NCBI GenBank assembly: GCA_051881615.1
Contig: JBJEQF010000005.1
Location: 1-64,000 of the forward strand
DNA length: 64,000 nucleotides
From: CAMFTQ01 sp051881615
GTDB lineage: Bacteria; Bacillota; Clostridia; Oscillospirales; Acutalibacteraceae
Direction of reading: 5' to 3'
Shown: positions 42,757 through 52,267 of the stretch, in pieces
How the letters are laid out: every line of letters begins with the position of its first letter
How positions within the stretch are numbered: the stretch's first letter is position 1
The notes under the pieces: generated by a model
The model's database searches: none
What the model was told of the DNA's origin: nothing
What the model saw: only the letters and a program-made list of their open reading frames with translations
Position numbers and translations under genes: made by a program

Positions 42757-43455
42757 TTATTTTAAGTATTTATTTATATAAATCTCTGCCTTGTCAAGCA
42801 CACGCAGGTCGTTGTCGTAACAGCATTTTCTCTTTGCCTGCTGTAAATCAACCCAGATAAAGCTGTCTATTTCGCTTTCCTGAATTTTCACATTGTCTGA
42901 AAACGTCTGTGCAAGAAAGAACACAACTCTTTTTCTGATTTTTCCAAACGGGCAATAGTCGCTCACCTCTCGAAAGCCGTCTATTATCTGCACGTCAAGA
43001 CCTGTTTCCTCTTTAATCTCTCTGATTGCAGTCTGCTTTTCCGTTTCTCCCTTTTCTATGTGACCTTTCGGAAAGCTCCAGTATCTGCCGTTGTTGTTCT
43101 TTACAAGCAAAACCCTTGTGCCGTGTCTTGCCTTGTGAAAGATAAGGCCGCCGCAGGATTTTTCGTACAGGCATTTTATTTCTGTTATCTTGATATTTTT
43201 TAAATTTCCGAGTATTGTCAAAAGCTCAGGCTCGTAGTATATGTCGCCCTCGTGAGCTACTACGAGCTTTTCACTGCCGTCAGAAAGGGTGACAACTGCA
43301 ACTACAACTCCGTAAAAGCTGTCGCCCGAAACCTTTCTTCGTGTTACGACATATGCGCCCATATTGCTTATATTATCTCCGTTTGCATACCCTGAGTAAA
43401 GCTTTGACTCTATCAGTGTGCCGAAAACAGTAACGCTTACCTTCTTTGAAATCAT
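42757..43455 (-). CDS. Nudix hydrolase with degenerate pyrophosphatase-like N-terminal domain
   Basis: A 232-aa two-domain protein. The C-terminal half is a Nudix hydrolase with the box GHIEKGETEKQTAIREIKEETGL (about 130-152; the REIKEE core is intact), so it should act on a nucleoside diphosphate-linked substrate. The first 95 residues resemble a family I inorganic pyrophosphatase of the clostridial type in layout (KKVSVTV start, VVVAVVTLSDGSEKLVVAHEG later). They lack the acidic catalytic residues, so that domain is probably not catalytic. ATG at 43455 follows AAGGGGGG. No operon partner is present. Confidence 0.75.
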   Translation of the reverse strand: MISKKVSVTVFGTLIESKLYSGYANGDNISNMGAYVVTRRKVSGDSFYGVVVAVVTLSDGSEKLVVAHEGDIYYEPELLTILGNLKNIKITEIKCLYEKSCGGLIFHKARHGTRVLLVKNNNGRYWSFPKGHIEKGETEKQTAIREIKEETGLDVQIIDGFREVSDYCPFGKIRKRVVFFLAQTFSDNVKIQESEIDSFIWVDLQQAKRKCCYDNDLRVLDKAEIYINKYLK

Positions 43456-43500
43456 ACGGCTGTCCCCCCTTTCCCGATTTTTATAGTTTAATCTGTTATT

Positions 43501-44658
43501 TTATTTGATTGCTCTGAGCTGTTCAAGTCTTTCGGCTTCGCAGGCAAATTTTGTGCTGTTTAAAATAAGCACGTCTGTTATGCCGTTTTGCTTGCAGTAA
43601 TCCTTTAAGCTACCCGACCATTTTCTGTAGTCGATAACGTGTGTTTCATCATAATTTGCTGCAAGATACGGTGTGAAGGTATTTCCGTAGTACTCCTTTA
43701 CAACAGCGAGCTTTTTGCCTGTTTTGCAGTCCGATTTCATAACGAACAGCGGATTACTGCCGCCTAAGAATACCCTGTCATCTGTTGCTTCACTGTCATA
43801 GACAGTAGCATTTTCCTTTTCGCCGTCACTGTTTATAATGTATGCGGACGTCTTGTTTTTAAGCTCGTAGTAATCAATCGTGTCAAGATTATTTATAAGC
43901 ACTGAGGAATCGTAATTATTTGCGAAAAATCCGCTGTAATTCTTAATCGTCTTTTTAGTGCAGTCCTCAAGTCTTAACGGCTTAAACGACGCTATGTCGG
44001 CAAACGACAGGTAAGCCTTATACGCTCCGAGGCTCGTCCACAAATCGTCTGTGTTATAGAAAATATACTCGTTAGCTCCGGCTGAAAGGTTTGCATAGCA
44101 ATTTACGCTTTTAACGTCTGCCGTGTAGCTTGAATATACCTTTTTGATGAAATCTGCCTGCGACGCTGTTGATATTTCCTTTTTCAGGCGGTCGGGCAGT
44201 CCGAACTCAACGGCTGTCGGCACTACCATATTATACACCGTAACACCGTCGCCTAAGGCGGTTTTAAGCTCTGAAACAGTCTTTGCATAATTTACGGCTG
44301 AAGCCTGTGTGCCTGTGAACTTTTCAAAAGCCTTGCCCTGCCATACGTAAATATCGTCAACGGTTGTAATCTTTGAATTATTATCCTGAACTACAGGCTG
44401 AGGATAAGGGTCAGCCGTTGTCGGTTCGGTTGCAGGTACTGTAGTAATCGGTGCAGTTGTCGGTTCGTTTGCGCCAAGCTGTGAAATTCCCGATGAAATC
44501 AGATTCACAAGCAAGGTAATGACCGCAACAAGCACAGCCAAGGCTAAAACACCCGTTGCAACAATAATAATTCTGTTTCTTAAACGCTTATTGTTTTTTC
44601 TGCGTTTGTATTTTGAAGAAATGCCGTATGTATTTTTGCCAAAATTGTCACCTTTCAT
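43501..44658 (-). CDS. DHHW-like membrane-anchored protein
   Basis: A 385-aa protein with a basic cytoplasmic N-terminus, one TM at about 32-55 and a Thr/Pro-rich stalk (TTAPITTVPATEPTTA, 16 residues). The extracytoplasmic domain of about 280 residues has the layout of DHHW/AlgX-like SGNH proteins: WQGKAFEKF, VYNMVVPT, and YNTDDLWTSLGAYKAY where the family normally has TDHHW. The changed motif makes acyltransferase or esterase activity doubtful. ATG at 44658 follows ACGGAGG. The anchor and stalk closely parallel those of the deacetylase at 19987. Confidence 0.7.
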   Translation of the reverse strand: MKGDNFGKNTYGISSKYKRRKNNKRLRNRIIIVATGVLALAVLVAVITLLVNLISSGISQLGANEPTTAPITTVPATEPTTADPYPQPVVQDNNSKITTVDDIYVWQGKAFEKFTGTQASAVNYAKTVSELKTALGDGVTVYNMVVPTAVEFGLPDRLKKEISTASQADFIKKVYSSYTADVKSVNCYANLSAGANEYIFYNTDDLWTSLGAYKAYLSFADIASFKPLRLEDCTKKTIKNYSGFFANNYDSSVLINNLDTIDYYELKNKTSAYIINSDGEKENATVYDSEATDDRVFLGGSNPLFVMKSDCKTGKKLAVVKEYYGNTFTPYLAANYDETHVIDYRKWSGSLKDYCKQNGITDVLILNSTKFACEAERLEQLRAIK

Positions 44659-44976
44659 AATTACCTCCGTATCAGTTAATTTCAAAAATCACGTGCATTT
44701 ATTATCAATTTGGTAATTATATCACAAAAACGGAAACAATTCAATAAATTTCGCAATAAAAGACGTAATTTTTTATTCAAATTCAGATTTTAACTGCTAT
44801 TTACAAAACTCCTGATAAAAACGGTAACAGTTCTTAAAGAGTAACGCTGACAAACGGGTTTTATGAAACTTTTTTGTTGAACACTTTAAAATCTGTGCTA
44901 TAATAAAAAATACAGATATAATTTCATTTATTCTGTATTATTACCATCGGGAAATTATAAAAAGGGTAAATAATAA
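44659..44976. other. Divergent intergenic region
   Basis: About 317 AT-rich bases between the DHHW-like gene and the AraC gene. Only the AraC-side promoter and a purine-rich leader are recognisable. Confidence 0.5.
44877..44904 (+). promoter_or_regulatory. Promoter of the AraC-family gene
   Basis: TTGAAC (44877-44882), a 16-base spacer and TATAAT (44899-44904), about 72 bases before the start codon. Confidence 0.65.
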
Positions 44977-45833
44977 TGGAAAAGGCATTATTTCATAAAA
45001 ACTTGGTTTCATCAAGCAGAATACTCTACACACCGTCGGATTTTGCAAGAAATTCTCTTATACATTTGCAGGAAACAGGAGTTCTTCAGGCACAATATCC
45101 GCATATCAGCAGTCGAAGCGGTCTTAACTCATACCTGTTTTTTCTTGTATTGTCAGGCTCGGGCGAGCTTCTGTATGACGGCGCAGTATACAAGCTTAAA
45201 ACAAATAACGCTGTGTTCATCGACTGCAAAAAGCAGTATTCTCACAAAACGTCAGACGACCTGTGGATGCTTAAATGGGTGCATTTTTACGGGCTTAGTA
45301 TGCCCGATATCTACGATAAATACATCAGCCGCGGCGGAGAGCCTGTTCTTGAATTAGACAATCCGCAGGCTGTTATAGAATTGCTTGACGAGCTGTATGA
45401 TACGGCAGGCTCTGACGATTATGTACGTGATATGAGGATAAACGAAAAGCTCTGTTCACTGCTCACCGTAATAATGTCAAAGTCGTGGAATCCGCAAAAC
45501 AGCAATACCTCGCGAAAACGCCGTGAAATTCACAACATCAAGGCTTGGATTGATGAAAACTTCAAAGAAAAAATAACGCTTGACGATTTATCAAAAAAAT
45601 TTTTTATAGACAAATATTATCTCACAAAAATTTTTAAGGAGCAATACGGCACAACAATAAACTCCTATATTCTGAACAAAAGAATAACCAAGGCTAAACA
45701 GCTTTTGCGCTTTACAGATAAAAGCATTGAGCAGATAAGTGACGAGATAGGCATAAAGGACGCTAATTATTTTTCACGCATATTCAAAAAAATAGAATCC
45801 GCTTCTCCCGGAGAATACAGAAAAATGTGGTAG
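44976..45833 (+). CDS. AraC-family transcriptional regulator
   Basis: A 285-aa regulator with an N-terminal cupin sensor (about 20-135; SGSGELLYDG, then YSHKTSD) and a C-terminal double HTH at about 185-285. The first HTH includes TLDDLSKKFFIDKYYLTKIF and the second ends in ANYFSRIFKK...SPGEYRK, the usual AraC signature. The sensor resembles sugar-responsive AraC proteins of gut Firmicutes. ATG at 44976 follows AAAGGG. It lies just upstream of the GDP-fucose operon and may control it, though a separate catabolic target is equally possible. Confidence 0.88.
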   Translation: MEKALFHKNLVSSSRILYTPSDFARNSLIHLQETGVLQAQYPHISSRSGLNSYLFFLVLSGSGELLYDGAVYKLKTNNAVFIDCKKQYSHKTSDDLWMLKWVHFYGLSMPDIYDKYISRGGEPVLELDNPQAVIELLDELYDTAGSDDYVRDMRINEKLCSLLTVIMSKSWNPQNSNTSRKRREIHNIKAWIDENFKEKITLDDLSKKFFIDKYYLTKIFKEQYGTTINSYILNKRITKAKQLLRFTDKSIEQISDEIGIKDANYFSRIFKKIESASPGEYRKMW

Positions 45834-45995
45834 CACAGGCATATGTCAGCAAAAGAAATCAAAACCAATATTGTGCTAATCATAGTCAATATTTTCACTT
45901 ATATTACTGCTTTTGTTATGAGATAATAGCACTATACTTTTATAAAGGGAAAGTTTGGTACATTTATTACTAACAGAAAGATGAGGAATGTTTTT

Positions 45996-47048
45996 ATGAA
46001 AAAGGCGCTTATCACAGGTATTACAGGTCAGGACGGCTCATATCTTGCAGAGTTTCTGCTCGAAAAGGGATACGAGGTTCACGGCATTACACGCCGTGCG
46101 TCAATCTCTAACACTGCGAGAATCGACCACCTTATTGCAGACAATTCTATCACACTTCACGACGGCGATCTGTCCGATTCGTCTTCGCTTGTAAGAATAA
46201 TAAACATTGTTCAGCCTGACGAAATCTACAACCTCGCCGCACAGAGCCACGTTCAGGTTTCATTTGATGTTCCCGAGTACTCGGGCGATGTTGACGCAAT
46301 CGGCGTTCTTCGTATTCTTGAGGCTGTGCGCATCTTGGGACTTACAAAGAAAACAAAAATTTATCAGGCGTCTACATCTGAGCTTTACGGAAAGGTAGAG
46401 GAGGTTCCACAGAGAGAAACTACTCCGTTCCACCCGTATTCTCCTTATGCCGTTGCCAAGCAGTACGGCTTCTGGATTACAAAGGAATACAGAGAGGCAT
46501 ACGGTATGTTCGCTGTAAACGGTATTCTGTTCAATCACGAATCAGAGCGCAGAGGAGAAAACTTTGTTACAAGAAAAATCACGCTTGCCGCCGGCAGAAT
46601 TGCAGAGGGACTTCAGGATCACCTTGAGCTTGGCAATATGGATTCTCTGCGTGACTGGGGCTATGCAAAGGATTATGTTGAGTGTATGTGGATGATTCTT
46701 CAGCACGATACTCCCGAGGATTTCGTTATCGCAACAGGCGAACAGCATACTGTTCGTGACTTTACCGAAAAGGCATTTGCCGCAAACGGCATCACAGTCC
46801 GCTGGGAAGGCACAGGCATTGACGAAAAGGGCTACGACGCTGAAACGGGCAAAATGCTTGTATGCGTAAATCCGCAGTGGTTCAGACCTACAGACGTTGA
46901 TAACCTCTGGGGCGATCCTACAAAGGCTAAGACTGTACTCGGCTGGAATCCGCAAAAGACAAGCTATGAACAGCTTGTAGAAATTATGGCTAAGCACGAC
47001 AGAGAGCTTGCAAAAAGAGAAAAGGCTTTGAAGGAAGCAAATAAATAA
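45996..47048 (+). CDS. gmd: GDP-mannose 4,6-dehydratase
   Basis: Short-chain dehydrogenase fold enzyme making GDP-4-keto-6-deoxymannose, the first step to GDP-L-fucose. It is 350 aa. The nucleotide-binding GITGQDGSYLAEFLL, the catalytic YxxxK in YSPYAVAKQYGFW, and NHESERRGENFVTRKI (family norm NHESPRRG) are visible. ATG at 45996 has GAGGAA 7 bases upstream; the upstream ATG at 45981 lies before that site. It is the first gene of the operon gmd-fcl-manC-manA-mutase. Confidence 0.97.
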   Translation: MKKALITGITGQDGSYLAEFLLEKGYEVHGITRRASISNTARIDHLIADNSITLHDGDLSDSSSLVRIINIVQPDEIYNLAAQSHVQVSFDVPEYSGDVDAIGVLRILEAVRILGLTKKTKIYQASTSELYGKVEEVPQRETTPFHPYSPYAVAKQYGFWITKEYREAYGMFAVNGILFNHESERRGENFVTRKITLAAGRIAEGLQDHLELGNMDSLRDWGYAKDYVECMWMILQHDTPEDFVIATGEQHTVRDFTEKAFAANGITVRWEGTGIDEKGYDAETGKMLVCVNPQWFRPTDVDNLWGDPTKAKTVLGWNPQKTSYEQLVEIMAKHDRELAKREKALKEANK

Positions 47049-47066
47049 TCGAAAGAAGTTAGTATT

Positions 47067-48011
47067 ATGATGGAAAAAAACGCAAAAATCTATGTTGCAG
47101 GTCACAGAGGTATGGTAGGCTCTGCCATTGTCCGTGAGCTTGAAAGACAAGGATATACAAATATAATCACAAGAACTCATCAGGAGCTTGACCTGTGCAG
47201 ACAGGACGAGGTTGAAAGGTTCTTTGAGCAGGAAAAGCCGGAGTACGTATTTCTGGCTGCCGCTAAGGTCGGCGGCATTATCGCTAATCAAAGCGCACTT
47301 GCCGACTTTATGTACGACAATATGATACTTGAAATGAACGTTATTCACTCTGCTTGGAAAAACGGCTGTAAAAAGCTTGAATTTTTAGGCAGCAGCTGCA
47401 TTTATCCCCGTATGGCTCCGCAGCCGATGCCCGAAAGCTGTCTGCTTACCTCGGAGCTTGAAAAAACAAACGAGGCTTATGCGCTTGCAAAAATTTCGGG
47501 ACTCAAGTACTGCGAATTTCTGAATAAGCAGTACGGCACAGATTATATTTCTGTTATGCCGACAAACCTTTACGGACCAAATGACAATTATCACCCGACG
47601 CACAGCCACGTTTTGCCTGCGCTTATCCGCCGTTTTCACGAGGCGAAGCAAGCAAATGCTGAATATGTTACCTGCTGGGGCGACGGCTCGCCGCTGAGAG
47701 AATTCCTCTATGTTGACGATCTGGCAAATCTCTGCGTTTTCCTTATGAACAACTACAGCGGAAACGAAACAGTCAACGCCGGCACAGGCAAGGAGCTTAC
47801 CATAAAGGAGCTTACCGAGCTTGTGGCAAAGGTTGTAGGATATACAGGCAAAATACAGTGGGATACCTCAAAGCCAAACGGTACTCCCAGAAAGCTGCTT
47901 GACGTAAGCAAGGCGACAAATTTAGGCTGGACGTATAAGACTGAGCTTGAAGAAGGAATTAAGCTCAGCTATGAGGACTTCCTGAATAACCCTATGCGAG
48001 CAGAAAGATAA
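47067..48011 (+). CDS. fcl: GDP-L-fucose synthase
   Basis: Epimerase/reductase converting GDP-4-keto-6-deoxymannose to GDP-L-fucose with NADPH, 314 aa. GHRGMVGSAIVREL at the N-terminus, SSCIYPRMAPQPM near residue 110 and the catalytic YALAKISG (YxxxK) near 137 are all present. Two adjacent ATG codons (47067, 47070) are possible starts. It follows gmd by 18 bases. Confidence 0.97.
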   Translation: MMEKNAKIYVAGHRGMVGSAIVRELERQGYTNIITRTHQELDLCRQDEVERFFEQEKPEYVFLAAAKVGGIIANQSALADFMYDNMILEMNVIHSAWKNGCKKLEFLGSSCIYPRMAPQPMPESCLLTSELEKTNEAYALAKISGLKYCEFLNKQYGTDYISVMPTNLYGPNDNYHPTHSHVLPALIRRFHEAKQANAEYVTCWGDGSPLREFLYVDDLANLCVFLMNNYSGNETVNAGTGKELTIKELTELVAKVVGYTGKIQWDTSKPNGTPRKLLDVSKATNLGWTYKTELEEGIKLSYEDFLNNPMRAER

Positions 48012-48079
48012 GAGAAAAATCGGCCGCTGCATAAAATTTTGTGCGGTGGCCTTTTGTGCAAGGTCGGAGGAAATGCAGT

Positions 48080-49396
48080 ATGAATATTATTTTATTATCG
48101 GGCGGTTCGGGCAAGCGTCTGTGGCCGCTGTCAAACGACATAAGATCAAAGCAGTTCATCAAGATATTCAAAAACGAGGACGGTTCATACGAGTCTATGG
48201 TTCAGCGTGTTTACCGTCAGATAAAAAAGGCTGACGAGAATGCGTGTGTTACCATAGCAACGTCAAAAACACAGGTGTCTTCAATTCACAATCAGCTCGG
48301 CGACAACGTTGGTATTTCTGTTGAGCCTTGCAGAAGAGATACGTTCCCCGCAATAGCGTTATCAACATCATATCTTGTTGATGTGATGAATGTTGACCCT
48401 AACGAATCTGTCGTTGTCTGCCCTGTTGACCCTTATGTAGAGGACGATTATTTTGACGCTGTCAAAAGGCTCAGCGAGCAAGCCGACAAGGGCGAGGCTA
48501 ACCTTGTGCTTATGGGCATTGAGCCTACGTATCCGAGCGAAAAGTACGGATATATTATCCCCGAAACAGAGGACGAAACCTCCTTTGTAAAAACCTTTAA
48601 GGAAAAGCCGACAACAGAGGTAGCCAAGCAGTACATAAGTCAGGGTGCGCTCTGGAACGGCGGAGTATTCGCCTATAAGCTTAAATATGTTCTTGACAAG
48701 GCGCACGAGCTGATTGACTTTACAGATTATCAGGATTTATTTTCAAAGTACGAAACACTGACTAAAATTTCCTTTGACTATGCTGTGGTTGAAAAGGAAG
48801 ATAAAATTCAGGTTCAGCGCTTCGCCGGTCAGTGGAAGGATTTGGGAACGTGGAACACCTTGACCGAGGCTATGCAGGAAAATGTTATCGGCGAGGGCAT
48901 TCTCAACGAGGACTGCTCCGGCGTTCACATCATCAACGAGATGGGCGTTCCCGTTTTGGCTATGGGTCTGCACGATGTTGTAATTTCTGCATCGCCCGAG
49001 GGAATTTTAGTCAGCGACAAGGAGCAAAGCTCCTACATAAAGCCGTATGTTGACGGTATTGAACAGCAGATTATGTTTGCCGAAAAATCATGGGGAAGCT
49101 TCAGGGTTATTGATGTTGAAAACGAATCAATGACGATTAAGGTAACGCTTAACGAGGGAAACTCAATGAACTATCACAGCCACAGAAACCGTGACGAGGT
49201 GTGGGTTGTAATCAGCGGCAAGGGCAGAACTGTTGTAGACGGTATGGAGCAGTGCGTAAATGCAGGCGATGTTATCACTATGAGCGCAGGCTGCCGTCAT
49301 ACCATAACGGCAGAGTCAGAGCTGAAGCTGATTGAAATACAGCTCGGAAACAACATCAGCGTACAGGATAAGCAGAAATTTGAGCTGGAGATATGA
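48080..49396 (+). CDS. manC: Mannose-1-phosphate guanylyltransferase with C-terminal cupin
   Basis: A 438-aa protein. The N-terminal nucleotidyltransferase (about 1-280) has the GTP-binding SGGSGKRLWPLS and FKEKP. The C-terminal cupin (about 325-430, with MNYHSHRNRDEVWVVISGKG) is the type II mannose-6-phosphate isomerase domain. It makes GDP-mannose and could also interconvert fructose- and mannose-6-phosphate. ATG at 48080 follows GGAGG. Its stop overlaps the manA start by 4 bases. A separate manA makes the isomerase domain potentially redundant. Confidence 0.94.
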   Translation: MNIILLSGGSGKRLWPLSNDIRSKQFIKIFKNEDGSYESMVQRVYRQIKKADENACVTIATSKTQVSSIHNQLGDNVGISVEPCRRDTFPAIALSTSYLVDVMNVDPNESVVVCPVDPYVEDDYFDAVKRLSEQADKGEANLVLMGIEPTYPSEKYGYIIPETEDETSFVKTFKEKPTTEVAKQYISQGALWNGGVFAYKLKYVLDKAHELIDFTDYQDLFSKYETLTKISFDYAVVEKEDKIQVQRFAGQWKDLGTWNTLTEAMQENVIGEGILNEDCSGVHIINEMGVPVLAMGLHDVVISASPEGILVSDKEQSSYIKPYVDGIEQQIMFAEKSWGSFRVIDVENESMTIKVTLNEGNSMNYHSHRNRDEVWVVISGKGRTVVDGMEQCVNAGDVITMSAGCRHTITAESELKLIEIQLGNNISVQDKQKFELEI

Positions 49397-50379
49397 AATT
49401 GAAGAATAAGCCTTTACTGCTAAGACCTACGGGTAAGGATTACCTGTGGGGCGGCAGAAGATTAAACGATGAATTTGAAAAGAAAATAGATATAAGTCCT
49501 CTTGCAGAAACGTGGGAATGCAGTACTCACCCCGACGGGCCGTCATATGTTGCAGGCGGTGAATTTGACGGTATGGAGCTTGTGCAGGTGCTTAAAATGC
49601 ACCCCGAATATATGGGAAAGCATAAAAACCTACAGGGCGAGCTGCCAATTCTTATCAAGCTTATTGACGCTGAAAAGGATTTGTCCGTTCAGGTTCACCC
49701 CGACGACGAGTATGCAAGGCAATACGAAAACGGACAGCTCGGCAAAACCGAGATGTGGTACGTGCTTGACGCAAAAAAAGGCTCAAAGCTTGTTTACGGA
49801 CTGAACAGAAGCATCACAAAGCAGGAGCTGAAAACCGCCCTTGAAAACGGCACAATCGAAAAATATCTGCAAAAGGTAAGCATAAATAAGGACGATTTGT
49901 TTTTTATCGAGGCAGGTACTATCCACGCAATCGGCGCAGGCGCACTGATTGCGGAAATACAGGAAAACAGCAACCTGACATACCGTCTTTACGACTACGA
50001 CCGTGTAGACAAAAACGGCAAAAAAAGACAGCTCCATATTGACAAGGCTTTGGAGGTTTCACGCTTGGAAAGCAGTGCAGAGCCTCGTCAGCCGCTAAGA
50101 GTGCTGAAATACAGTCAGGGTTCGGCTTCAGAGCTTTTGTGCCGCTGTAAATACTTCGAGGCTTACCGTATGCTTGTTAATACAGAGAGAAGACAGCAGG
50201 TTTTATACAGAGCCGATGAATTGTCGTTCAGAGTGCTTTTGTGTGTCAGCGGCTGTGCAACACTAAGCTTTGACAAAGAGGTGCTTAACATTTATAAGGG
50301 CGACTGTATTTTTATACCGGCTGACTCTGTAACGCTTACAATACACGGACAGGTTCAGCTGCTTGACATAAGGTGTTAA
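49393..50379 (+). CDS. manA: Mannose-6-phosphate isomerase, class I
   Basis: Zinc-dependent isomerase of 328 aa, short form typical of Firmicutes. Zinc ligands are expected in QVHPDDEYA, KTEMWYVLD and the GTIHAIGAGALIAEIQ region; YRLYDYDR is also typical. It supplies mannose-6-phosphate for the GDP-fucose route. ATG at 49393 overlaps the manC stop. Confidence 0.95.
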   Translation: MKLKNKPLLLRPTGKDYLWGGRRLNDEFEKKIDISPLAETWECSTHPDGPSYVAGGEFDGMELVQVLKMHPEYMGKHKNLQGELPILIKLIDAEKDLSVQVHPDDEYARQYENGQLGKTEMWYVLDAKKGSKLVYGLNRSITKQELKTALENGTIEKYLQKVSINKDDLFFIEAGTIHAIGAGALIAEIQENSNLTYRLYDYDRVDKNGKKRQLHIDKALEVSRLESSAEPRQPLRVLKYSQGSASELLCRCKYFEAYRMLVNTERRQQVLYRADELSFRVLLCVSGCATLSFDKEVLNIYKGDCIFIPADSVTLTIHGQVQLLDIRC

Positions 50380-50490
50380 AGCAGATATCAAACAACTCTA
50401 ATCACTTTTCTGTGATAAATTCAGCTTTTATCGGAATTTAAAGTAAATACTTTTTATACAATCCACTCTTGAAAGGGCAGGTAGACATCA

Positions 50491-52164
50491 ATGGATTACA
50501 CAAAGGAATATACACGCTGGTGCGAAAACGCAACAGCCGATGCAGATGTAACAGAAGAACTGAAAAATATGGACGCGGTAAAAATTGAGGACGCATTTTA
50601 CCGCAATCTCGCCTTTGGCACAGGCGGCTTAAGAGGTGTTATCAGTGCAGGCACAAACAGAATGAACGTTTACACCGTAGCCAAAGCATCTCAGGGCTTG
50701 GCTGATTATGTAAACAAGCATTTTGAAAACGGCTCAATCGCAATTTCCTATGACAGCCGTATAAAAAGCGACCTGTTCAGTAAGGTTGCGGCAGGTGTTT
50801 TTGCGGCTAACGGTATAAAGTCATATATATACAGCGAGCTGATGCCTACGCCCTGCCTTTCCTTTGCAGTCAGAAAGCTCGGCTGCAGTGCAGGAATAAT
50901 GGTAACTGCATCACACAATCCTGCAAAATATAACGGCTACAAGGTTTACGGAGCTGACGGCTGTCAGATTACAACCGAGGCGGCAGAGGAAATTCTTGCC
51001 GAGATAGAAAAGCTCGATATCTTCGCCGATGTAAAGCAATGCGACTTTGACAAGGCACTCTCTGACGGTATGATAAGCTTTATTGACGAGTCTGTTACAA
51101 CTGATTTTATAGAAGAGGTAAAGGCGCAGTCTGTTCTTTTCGGTGAGAGTGTTGATAAGAATGTCGCCATAGTATATTCACCGCTTAACGGCACAGGACT
51201 TAAACCTGTTCTCAGAACGCTAAAGGAAAGCGGATATACTAACGTAACGGTTGTAAAGGAGCAGGAGATGCCTGACGGCAGCTTCCCGACCTGCCCTTAC
51301 CCAAACCCCGAAATCAAGGAAGCTATGTCGCTCGGTATGGAATATGCCAAGAAGTGCAGTGCAGACCTTTTGCTTGCCACAGACCCCGACTGCGACCGTG
51401 TGGGTATTGCCGTTAAGGATAAAAACGGAGAATATGTATTGCTTTCGGGCAACGAAACAGGCATACTTCTTTTTGACTACATTTGCAGTCAGAGGGTTAA
51501 GCACAATAAAATGCCCGAAGAACCTGTAATGATTAAAACTATCGTTACTATGGATATGGCAAAGCTGATTGCAGATAATTACGGCGTCAGAACCATTGAC
51601 GTTCTGACAGGCTTTAAGTTTATCGGCGAGCAGGTGGGCGAGCTTGAAAAAATCGGAAAGGAAAGCTCTTATATCTTTGGCTTTGAAGAAAGCTACGGTT
51701 ATTTAAGCGGCGGATATGTTCGTGACAAGGACGCTGTTGACGGTGCGTTCCTCATTTGCGAGATGTTCTCTTATTACGCAACACAGGGAATTTCTCTGCT
51801 TGATAAGCTGGGTGAGATATTCGACAAATACGGCTACTGTCTGAACACGCTTCATTCTTATGAATTTGAAGGCTCTGCCGGCTTTGCAAAAATGCAGGAA
51901 ATTATGAAAACATTCAGAAAAGGTGTTAAGTCATTTGCAGGCAAGAACGTTTTGCAGGCTCTTGATTACAGCACAGGACTTGACGGACTTCCGAAGTCTG
52001 ACGTTATTAAGTATCTTTTAGAGGACAACTGCTCTGTTGTTGTACGTCCCTCAGGTACTGAACCTAAGCTTAAAACATATATCTCGGTAACAGCCGCAAA
52101 CAAAGAGGATGCCGCCGCACTTGAACAAAAAATCGTTGATGAGCTGAGCGAATATTTCGCATAA
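50491..52164 (+). CDS. Phosphoglucomutase/phosphomannomutase
   Basis: Alpha-D-phosphohexomutase superfamily enzyme of 557 aa. The phosphoserine loop is TASHNPAKYNGYK near residue 143, the metal loop DPDCDRVGI is near 305, the sugar loop GFEESYGYL is near 393, and the C-terminal phosphate-binding loop RPSGTEPKLK is present. The N-terminal FGTGGLRG is typical of the long PgcA/ManB type. Its place after manA suggests that it makes mannose-1-phosphate here, though the family often also uses glucose-phosphate. ATG at 50491 follows AAAGGGCAGG. Confidence 0.93.
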   Translation: MDYTKEYTRWCENATADADVTEELKNMDAVKIEDAFYRNLAFGTGGLRGVISAGTNRMNVYTVAKASQGLADYVNKHFENGSIAISYDSRIKSDLFSKVAAGVFAANGIKSYIYSELMPTPCLSFAVRKLGCSAGIMVTASHNPAKYNGYKVYGADGCQITTEAAEEILAEIEKLDIFADVKQCDFDKALSDGMISFIDESVTTDFIEEVKAQSVLFGESVDKNVAIVYSPLNGTGLKPVLRTLKESGYTNVTVVKEQEMPDGSFPTCPYPNPEIKEAMSLGMEYAKKCSADLLLATDPDCDRVGIAVKDKNGEYVLLSGNETGILLFDYICSQRVKHNKMPEEPVMIKTIVTMDMAKLIADNYGVRTIDVLTGFKFIGEQVGELEKIGKESSYIFGFEESYGYLSGGYVRDKDAVDGAFLICEMFSYYATQGISLLDKLGEIFDKYGYCLNTLHSYEFEGSAGFAKMQEIMKTFRKGVKSFAGKNVLQALDYSTGLDGLPKSDVIKYLLEDNCSVVVRPSGTEPKLKTYISVTAANKEDAAALEQKIVDELSEYFA

Positions 52165-52206
52165 AAAGCTATACAAGTTGTATTACAAAACATTTTAGAA
52201 AAAGAA

Positions 52207-52259
52207 AATACCGCCTTCTGCAATACGTCAGAACTGAACGTACAGCAGGAGGCGGTATT
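52207..52259. terminator. Bidirectional terminator between the two polysaccharide operons
   Basis: AATACCGCCT/AGGCGGTATT with additional TCTGC/GCAGG pairing. It is A-rich on the left and AT-rich on the right, between convergent transcripts. Confidence 0.8.
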
Positions 52260-52267
52260 AGTATTAT

